Below, piece by piece: positions 57,834-64,000 of a stretch of 64,000 bases of DNA (positions within the stretch are counted from its first letter, which is position 1; each line of letters opens with the position of its first letter). The translations under genes and the position numbers were made by a program. The notes beneath the pieces were generated by a model that worked only from the letters and a program-made list of their open reading frames with translations, was not told the origin of the DNA and searched no databases. The DNA comes from Yersinia frederiksenii ATCC 33641. Lineage in GTDB: Bacteria; Pseudomonadota; Gammaproteobacteria; Enterobacterales; Enterobacteriaceae. The stretch lies in NCBI RefSeq assembly GCF_000754805.1, contig NZ_KN150731.1, positions 3,211,886 through 3,275,885 of the forward strand, read 5' to 3'.

Positions 57834-59048
57834 GTGAGCTGGCAGATGTTTAAGTCTCAATATTTGATACGCTTTTGGGCGCCACTGCCCGCGGTCATTG
57901 CCGCCGGTATTTTATCGACTTATTACTTTGGTTTGACCGGCACTTTTTGGGCTGTTACCGGAGAGTTCACCCGCTGGGGTGGTCATCTGATGCAGCTGTT
58001 TGGCGCACATCCGCAGGAGTGGGGTTACTTTAAAGTTATCGGGCTGGAAGGAACACCATTAGACCGCATCGATGGCATGATGATCATCGGCATGTTTGCC
58101 GGATGTATAGCTGCTGCGCTGTGGGCCAACAACGTGAAGCTACGTAAACCCCAGCACGGTATTCGCATTGCGCAGGCACTGGTTGGCGGTATCATTGCCG
58201 GCTTTGGTGCTCGGCTGGCAATGGGCTGCAATTTAGCAGCCTTTTTTACGGGTATTCCGCAATTCTCACTGCATGCATGGTTCTTCGCACTGGCGACGGC
58301 AGTGGGTTCCTACTTTGGCGCTAAATTTACACTCTTGCCGCTGTTTCGTATCCCGGTGAAATTACAAAAAGTGACAGCAGCGTCACCTTTGACACAGCAT
58401 CCAGCCAGAGCGGTACGCCGTTTTCGCCTCGGCATGGTGGTGTTTGTTTTGGCGCTAAGTTGGTCACTTATTGAGTTGTTCCGCCACCCGAAACTGGGCA
58501 TTGCCATGCTGTGTGGCATTGGTTTTGGCTTGTTGATTGAGCGGGCACAGATTTGTTTTACCTCCGCGTTCCGCGACTTGTGGATAACTGGGCGTACCCA
58601 TATGGCGAAGGCCATTATTCTGGGGATGGCGGTCAGTGCGATAGGTATTTTCAGTTATATTCAACTGGGTGTGGCACCTAAGATTTTATGGGCCGGGCCA
58701 AATGCTGTTATTGGTGGTTTGCTGTTTGGCTTTGGGATTGTGCTGGCGGGGGGGTGTGAAACCGGCTGGATGTACCGTGCGGTGGAAGGGCAAATTCACT
58801 ATTGGTGGGTAGGGTTGGGTAACATTATTGGTGCAACCTTGCTGGCATATTACTGGGATGATTTTGCTCCGGCACTGGCAACCAATTATGACAAGGTTAA
58901 TCTGTTGGAAACTTTCGGGCCAATAGGGGGATTGTTGGTAACTTACCTAATGTTAGCCATCGCCTTTGCGGCCATGTTGTGGTGGGAAAAGCATTTCTTC
59001 CGCAAACAAAAAGCAAGCGCATCAACCCTGGCTAAGGAGCTATCATGA
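57834..59048 (+). CDS. yedE: YeeE/YedE-family sulfur-compound transporter
   Basis: A 404-residue inner-membrane protein closely similar to E. coli YedE. It starts at a GTG behind GGAGG with seven-base spacing. Conserved cysteine-containing pore motifs are GARLAMGCNLAAFFTG and LAGGCETGWMYRA. The YeeE/YedE family moves thiosulfate or related sulfur (possibly selenium) species. Its end overlaps yedF by 4 bp, and the two genes probably act together. Confidence 0.94.
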   Translation: MSWQMFKSQYLIRFWAPLPAVIAAGILSTYYFGLTGTFWAVTGEFTRWGGHLMQLFGAHPQEWGYFKVIGLEGTPLDRIDGMMIIGMFAGCIAAALWANNVKLRKPQHGIRIAQALVGGIIAGFGARLAMGCNLAAFFTGIPQFSLHAWFFALATAVGSYFGAKFTLLPLFRIPVKLQKVTAASPLTQHPARAVRRFRLGMVVFVLALSWSLIELFRHPKLGIAMLCGIGFGLLIERAQICFTSAFRDLWITGRTHMAKAIILGMAVSAIGIFSYIQLGVAPKILWAGPNAVIGGLLFGFGIVLAGGCETGWMYRAVEGQIHYWWVGLGNIIGATLLAYYWDDFAPALATNYDKVNLLETFGPIGGLLVTYLMLAIAFAAMLWWEKHFFRKQKASASTLAKELS

Positions 59049-59314
59049 GCAACACTTCATCGACCAATCATTCGCCAGCGAATACCGCTATTGTGCCTGA
59101 TTACCGATTGGATATGGTGGGAGAACCCTGTCCATACCCTGCAGTCGCCACACTGGAAGCTATGCCGCAATTGAAACCTGGTGAAATTCTGGAAGTGATC
59201 AGTGATTGCCCACAATCCATCAATAATATTCCGTTGGATGCCCGAAATTACGGCTATACCGTGCTCGATATCCAGCAGGATGGCCCGACGATCCGCTATC
59301 TAATTCAGCGCTAA
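59045..59314 (+). CDS. yedF: TusA-like sulfur carrier YedF
   Basis: An 89-residue protein of the TusA/SirA family. The Cys-Pro motif is at C29-P30 (MVGEPCPYPAVATLEAMPQL). The body is nearly identical to E. coli YedF, with about 12 extra residues at the N-terminus. It likely accepts sulfur brought in by YedE; the exact pathway is not known. Confidence 0.95.
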   Translation: MSNTSSTNHSPANTAIVPDYRLDMVGEPCPYPAVATLEAMPQLKPGEILEVISDCPQSINNIPLDARNYGYTVLDIQQDGPTIRYLIQR

Positions 59315-59318
59315 AATG

Positions 59319-59363
59319 GGTGGGCCAGTAGCGTTATCGTTCTGATAATACTGATGGCCCACT
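59319..59363. terminator. Inverted repeat between convergent yedF and mscS-family gene
   Basis: Arms GTGGGCC and GGCCCAC, extended imperfectly inward (AGTA/TACT), flank a loop of roughly 20 bases in the short gap between the convergent genes. No T run follows, so it may be a bidirectional terminator of a weak kind or an mRNA-end hairpin. Confidence 0.5.
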
Positions 59364-59367
59364 CAAG

Positions 59368-61842
59368 TTAGTTCTCTGTGGTCGTGGTTTTGGTCGGTGC
59401 TGCGGTAGCCAGTGAAACGCCAGCCGCCCGAAGGCGTTTTAATATACTGTATAACAACGAACTTTTGGTGTTGCTAACCATACGTGGGCTTGGCACCAAG
59501 CCTGTGACACTGAGCACAATACCATCCGGGCTTAACTGGCTGAATTTTACCGACGGCTCTGGAGTATCGAGTATCGACTCATGCTCTTTATAGGCCTCTA
59601 TTAGCAGCTCTTGTGCCAATTCAACATCTAAGTCCAGCGGGAAGGTCAGGGCAATGGTCACCACCCCTTGTGCATTGGCCATGGTAGCGTTGCGCACATT
59701 CTGTGAAATCAATTGAGAGTTCGGCACAATCACTGTCGAGCGGTCACTGAGCTGAATTTCAGTGGCACGAACATTTATACGGCGAATATCTCCTTCCACA
59801 CCACTGATACTGATCAAATCTCCGACTTTAACGGGCCGCTCGGTCAGCAAAATAATGCCGGAAATAAAGTTCTTCACAATCTCTTGTAAGCCAAAACCGA
59901 TACCGACCGACAGGGCACTGACAATCCAGGCTAATTTATTCCACTGAATGCCAAGCACCGATAAGGTCAGCAGAATCACCAATACATAGCCGATATTACT
60001 AAATAGTGTAACCGCCGAGGTTTTTATCCCGGAATCCATCTGGGTTTTTGGCAGGAATTCATGACTTAGCCAATGGCGAGCAGCTTTGAGCACGTACAAC
60101 CCAACGAGCAAACAAATCACCGAGTTCAGTAAATTGGCTGGAACAATATTCAACTCTTCCAGCCCTTCACCACTTAATAGCCCGACGGCCTTTTGTATTA
60201 ATGAAATGGGAGTGGTAGAGCCAAAAGTACCGTCGAGCAGAGCAAGAAGTGCCAGCAATATCAGTAATACTTTACTCGTGGCGGATAATAATGTGGCGGC
60301 TTGTGACAAATGACGTTCGTCAATATTCAGTGATTGTTTAATCGCTTTACCAGCACGGCTGGTGGGCGAAAAAATACTTTCGGCTAAATCAACAAAGAGG
60401 TGGATCAGTAAATATAAACACGCGAGTACCAAACAGCTCCAGACCAGTTTATAACTCAAGAATTTAGCCAGTGCGATATAGCCCACCAACAGTGACAGCA
60501 ATATGGCTAATGCAGTCACGCCAATAGCGAAATGAATCAATCCGGCCAGTGTAGAATAGGCCTCCGGCTTTTCACCATTGGCGACTAAATTACGGCGTAT
60601 TCTGTTCGCCCGTAAGGGAATAATTGCGGCGGTGAGGGCCATTAACAAGGCCGATATCCCGTTACCAAAAATTGTCCCCGACACGCTGATATTGATCATA
60701 TTGTTCATCTGATCAATCGCACCAAAAATCATAATGCAACTGGCTAATAGTGGTGGAAATAGTTTCAGTGAGGCGGCCACTTCATCAGCAATGGCGGGTA
60801 ATCGCCATGAGGGGCGCTGATTAGATAAGAATGCTCGCCCAAGACCCGCCACGAGTGCTGAGAAAAACATCAACTGAATAAAAGCCTGCGAAAAATTCAT
60901 CACTACCAGTGATATGTCTGGCGTGCGGGTGAAAGTTTGGGTGATGCATTGTGCCACTGTGACGGTAATCAATACGGTATAGAGCGTGGTTGCCGAAGCC
61001 ATAAAACTGCGGCGCAGCGGGCCTGGCGGCAAACATTTGGTGCAGAACCAGGCCGTCAGACTATCGAGGAACTTAAAGCCAAAGACACTGATAGACAGTG
61101 CCAACAGCAGATATATTGTGGTGCCAAAGCGCCATTCAGGCTCCCAGGCGGTATTCCAGGCATCGCTAAGTTCTTGGATAAAACCCTTCAGCCGCCGATC
61201 GTCATCTACATTGGGATTAATGACTGGCGCCCAGAAATTGGCTCCCAGAATACTACCGGAGTTTAGGGCGATTTGTGTCTTCAATGCCGAGTGTCGTAAG
61301 GCGATAATTTGTGTCGCCAGATTCTCTGCATTGGTCTTGATAGCCAGAGCCTGGTCATTCTGACCATCCAACTGAACTTTGCGAGTATTCAATACTCGGC
61401 GCTGTTGCACCACTACCGGCGTTTCGGTCAGTGATCCCGCGACAGGCTGCGGACCTAAAACATCCAACTGTGCTTGCAGTTGTTCCCGCTTGGGTTTCAG
61501 TTCTTCAAGCAGTATGTCGGCATCCTTAACCAGCGCCAATGATGTTTCTTTTAGCGCATTTAACTCGTTATCAGATGTACTGACAGAAACATTTTGCTTT
61601 AGTTTATCTAATTGTTTTTGCAAACTAATTAATTGTACTGATACCGCTGGTTTTGGCGGTGTTTCACTGCTTTCCGCTATGTTATCAGAGGTTGTCGCTG
61701 CAAAAGCAGTATTTGTTGTTGATGCAAAAACAAGCGTGATCAGCAGACATGTTAGCCGCAGATATGCTCGTAACGAGCATGCTTGTAGCAGAAATTGTCG
61801 GGGATCATAACGCCATGAAACACCGTACCCATTCTTTTCCAT
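59368..61842 (-). CDS. Large MscS-family mechanosensitive channel (DUF3772)
   Basis: The product has 824 residues from the ATG at 61842, with AGG just upstream; an in-frame ATG 15 codons earlier has no ribosome site. A signal peptide ends near AFA-A, then comes a periplasmic coiled-coil/DUF3772 domain, about ten membrane helices and the MscS core. The core has pore-helix SVGIGFGLQEIVKNFISGII and the beta domain (RPVKVGDLISISGVEGDIRR). It should open under hypo-osmotic stress. It is not E. coli MscK or YbiO in any obvious one-to-one way. Confidence 0.88.
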   Translation of the reverse strand: MEKNGYGVSWRYDPRQFLLQACSLRAYLRLTCLLITLVFASTTNTAFAATTSDNIAESSETPPKPAVSVQLISLQKQLDKLKQNVSVSTSDNELNALKETSLALVKDADILLEELKPKREQLQAQLDVLGPQPVAGSLTETPVVVQQRRVLNTRKVQLDGQNDQALAIKTNAENLATQIIALRHSALKTQIALNSGSILGANFWAPVINPNVDDDRRLKGFIQELSDAWNTAWEPEWRFGTTIYLLLALSISVFGFKFLDSLTAWFCTKCLPPGPLRRSFMASATTLYTVLITVTVAQCITQTFTRTPDISLVVMNFSQAFIQLMFFSALVAGLGRAFLSNQRPSWRLPAIADEVAASLKLFPPLLASCIMIFGAIDQMNNMINISVSGTIFGNGISALLMALTAAIIPLRANRIRRNLVANGEKPEAYSTLAGLIHFAIGVTALAILLSLLVGYIALAKFLSYKLVWSCLVLACLYLLIHLFVDLAESIFSPTSRAGKAIKQSLNIDERHLSQAATLLSATSKVLLILLALLALLDGTFGSTTPISLIQKAVGLLSGEGLEELNIVPANLLNSVICLLVGLYVLKAARHWLSHEFLPKTQMDSGIKTSAVTLFSNIGYVLVILLTLSVLGIQWNKLAWIVSALSVGIGFGLQEIVKNFISGIILLTERPVKVGDLISISGVEGDIRRINVRATEIQLSDRSTVIVPNSQLISQNVRNATMANAQGVVTIALTFPLDLDVELAQELLIEAYKEHESILDTPEPSVKFSQLSPDGIVLSVTGLVPSPRMVSNTKSSLLYSILKRLRAAGVSLATAAPTKTTTTEN

Positions 61843-61994
61843 AAAACCTGTTAGCCCCAAAGTGAGTGCCACAATAAACCCATTCATTAAGTAGATGTAT
61901 GCCGTTAATGCCTAGCAGAAAGCCATTGTGGCACAGACGGCGAGTAACGGAATAATCTTACTCTGATAATTACTTTCATAAATTTAATAATAAA

Positions 61995-62013
61995 GATAAT
62001 AATTATCATTGTA
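61995..62013 (+). promoter_or_regulatory. Fur box upstream of foxA
   Basis: GATAATAATTATCATTGTA matches most positions of the 19-bp Fur consensus GATAATGATAATCATTATC. It lies 150 bp before the foxA start in an AT-rich 320-bp gap that shows no gene. Iron-dependent repression of foxA is inferred. Confidence 0.85.
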
Positions 62014-62162
62014 ATTACCACTCTCATTTAATAGATTGTGCGCTGCGGAAATAGCATGGACGCTGATTAATCATCATCTATTTTATATGCCTATACCCTT
62101 CTAACTGGCTGTCAATCAATAACGCCAAGTTCTTTGGGGATAATTATCTGGGGAAGATAACT

Positions 62163-64000
62163 ATGTTCTCGGCTTTTTTAATAAAGCGTTCTGCTGTTTT
62201 GTGCTCGCTGGCTATTTTTATTCCATTCACTTCAATGGCTGACGATACGATAGAAGTCACGGCAAAAGCCGGTCATGAAGCCGATTTACCCACCTTGGGT
62301 TACACCGCCAAAACCACAAAAGGGGCAACAAAAACTGACCAGCCGCTAATTTTGACAGCGCAGTCGGTGTCGGTCATTACCCGTCAGCAAATGGATGATC
62401 AAAATGTGGCGACGGTTAATCAGGCGCTGAATTACACGCCCGGTGTCTTCACCGGTTTTTCTGGCGGAGCCACCCGTTATGACACTGTCGCCTTGCGGGG
62501 TTTCCATGGTGGGGATGTGAACAATACCTTCCTTGATGGCCTGCGGCTGCTCAGTGATGGCGGCAGTTATAATGTGTTACAGGTCGATCCGTGGTTTCTT
62601 GAGCGCATTGACGTGATCAAAGGCCCGTCCTCGGCATTGTATGGTCAAAGTATCCCCGGCGGCGTGGTGATGATGACGTCCAAACGCCCGCAATTTACCT
62701 CTGAAGGCCACTTCCGTCTGACTGCAGGTAATCACAATACACAAAACATCGCTTTTGATTATACCGATGCGATTTCCGAGCATTGGGCTTTTCGCCTGAC
62801 AGGGATCACTCGCAACAGTGACACCATGTATGACCATCAGCGTGAAGAGCGTTATGCGATTGCACCGTCATTGTTGTGGCAGCCAGACGAAAATACTTCA
62901 TTGTTATTGCGGGCTAATTTGCAAAAAGATCCTTCCGGTGGTTATCACAGTGCGGTTCCTGCGGATGGTAGCATCTATGGGCAGAAGCTCAGTCGTGGTT
63001 TCTTTGATGGCGAAACCAACCGCAACGTGTTTAAACGTTGGCAGCAAATCTACAGTTCTGAATTTGCGCACCAGTTCGATGACGTCTGGTCTTTCCGGCA
63101 AAATGCCAGCTATACCCATTCTAATAGTCAGTTAGAACAGGTTTATCAGGGGGGCTGGAATAGCGACCGCACGCTGATGAGTCGCTATTATTCTGGCGAA
63201 GATTCCTCACTCAATGCATTTGCGGTGGATAATCAATTGGAGGCCGATTTTGCTACAGCAGCTGTCGAACACAAGGTGCTACTGGGGATCGACTTCCAGA
63301 AGTTCCGCAATAATTTGCGTAGCGACAGCGCGTTTGCCACCACATTGAATCCTTACACCGGTATTTCTGGTGGCAGTACACTGTACAGCGATTATCTGCT
63401 GACGACCCCTGGCATTAATACATCCTATTTAAATCGCCGTTATGAGCAGAGTGGCATTTATCTGCAAGATGAAATGAAGCTGGATAATTGGCATCTGAAT
63501 TTGTCTGGCCGTTATGATCGGATGAAAACGGAAAATATTAATAAGACGGCCAATACCAGTGATGAACGCACGGATAAACACGCCAGTGGACGCGCTTCAT
63601 TGCTATATAGCTTCGATAGCGGTATTTCACCGTACGTCAGTTACAGTCAGGCCATCACACCCAGTTTATTCCCGGATGCACAGCAAAAACTGCTGAAACC
63701 GATGACCAGCGAGCAGTATGAAGTGGGTATCAAGTATCAGCCGCCGGGCAGTTCTTCACTCTATTCCGCCGCTTTATACGACCTGACACAAAATGATGTT
63801 GCAAACCGTGCGGTTCCGGCGACCTATTATGTGCCGGCAGGTAAGGTGAATTCACAGGGGCTGGAGTTGGAAGCCAGAAGCCAGATTAACGAGCGCTTAA
63901 GTGTGATTGCAGGCTATACCTATAACCGCGTGAAATTCAAAGATGCTATTGATGGTAATGATGGCAATACGCCGGTGTTAGCGCCGTCAAATATGGCGTC
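62163..64000 (+). CDS. foxA: TonB-dependent ferrioxamine receptor (partial, 3' end outside window)
   Basis: The frame is open from the ATG at 62163 to the window end (612 full codons). A signal peptide ends after SMA at residue 26, and a TonB box (DTIEVTA) starts at 28. The plug domain contains QSVSVITRQQMDDQN, VALRGFHG and IDVIKGPSSALYGQSIPGGV, and beta-barrel strands follow. The sequence closely resembles Yersinia FoxA, receptor for ferrioxamine. A Fur box upstream fits iron control. The last barrel strands are beyond the window. Confidence 0.94.
   Translation, partial: MFSAFLIKRSAVLCSLAIFIPFTSMADDTIEVTAKAGHEADLPTLGYTAKTTKGATKTDQPLILTAQSVSVITRQQMDDQNVATVNQALNYTPGVFTGFSGGATRYDTVALRGFHGGDVNNTFLDGLRLLSDGGSYNVLQVDPWFLERIDVIKGPSSALYGQSIPGGVVMMTSKRPQFTSEGHFRLTAGNHNTQNIAFDYTDAISEHWAFRLTGITRNSDTMYDHQREERYAIAPSLLWQPDENTSLLLRANLQKDPSGGYHSAVPADGSIYGQKLSRGFFDGETNRNVFKRWQQIYSSEFAHQFDDVWSFRQNASYTHSNSQLEQVYQGGWNSDRTLMSRYYSGEDSSLNAFAVDNQLEADFATAAVEHKVLLGIDFQKFRNNLRSDSAFATTLNPYTGISGGSTLYSDYLLTTPGINTSYLNRRYEQSGIYLQDEMKLDNWHLNLSGRYDRMKTENINKTANTSDERTDKHASGRASLLYSFDSGISPYVSYSQAITPSLFPDAQQKLLKPMTSEQYEVGIKYQPPGSSSLYSAALYDLTQNDVANRAVPATYYVPAGKVNSQGLELEARSQINERLSVIAGYTYNRVKFKDAIDGNDGNTPVLAPSNMA

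Overview
The window is a piece of an enterobacterial chromosome, almost certainly a Yersinia species. The evidence is the close match of the encoded proteins to recalled Yersinia/E. coli counterparts, a Yersinia-like 16S rRNA, a FoxA-type ferrioxamine receptor, and a SPI-2-type chromosomal type III secretion system (T3SS) next to gltP, as known for Y. pestis and Y. pseudotuberculosis. The species cannot be fixed from the sequence alone.

Positions 1-18.5 kb are conserved core. They hold the 3' end of rpoB, rpoC and its terminator, then the leftward thiamine operon thiC-thiE-thiF-thiS-thiG-thiH behind a TPP riboswitch. Next come rsd (leftward), nudC, hemE, nfi, yjaG, hupA and a yjaH-like lipoprotein (rightward), and finally purHD (leftward) with a PurR operator. 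This is the E. coli order without zraP-zraSR. From 18.8 to 24.5 kb lies a complete rrn operon: P1, P2, boxA, 16S, tRNA-Ile, tRNA-Ala, 23S, 5S and two terminators. E. coli carries rrnE, with a tRNA-Glu spacer, at this locus.

Positions 24.6-32.1 kb hold an exported alpha/beta hydrolase, the leftward acetate genes acs-yjcH-actP, a long AT-rich gap, and gltP.

Positions 32.1-57.7 kb hold an apparently complete SPI-2/Ssa-Esc family T3SS. A leftward SsrB-like regulator and SsrA-like tripartite kinase diverge from the rightward block ssaB, sctC, sctD, ssaE, sseA, sseB, sscA, sseC, sseD, sseE, sscB (interrupted), an sseF-like gene, an AraC-family regulator, sctF, sctG, sctI, sctJ, sctK, sctL, sctW, ssaM, sctV, sctN, sctO, sctP, sctQ, sctR, sctS, sctT and sctU. 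The order is that of Salmonella SPI-2, with three differences: an AraC regulator is inserted before the needle gene, no sseG is seen, and sscB carries one in-frame amber codon. The SseF-like protein just downstream of the broken chaperone is the best effector candidate. The left half (about 35.8-45.4 kb, translocators and effector) is visibly AT-rich, while the apparatus half (46-57.7 kb) looks like ordinary host DNA.

Positions 57.8-64 kb hold yedE-yedF (sulfur-compound transport and a TusA-like carrier), a large leftward MscS-family channel, a Fur-box-like site, and the first 612 codons of foxA, which runs off the end of the window.
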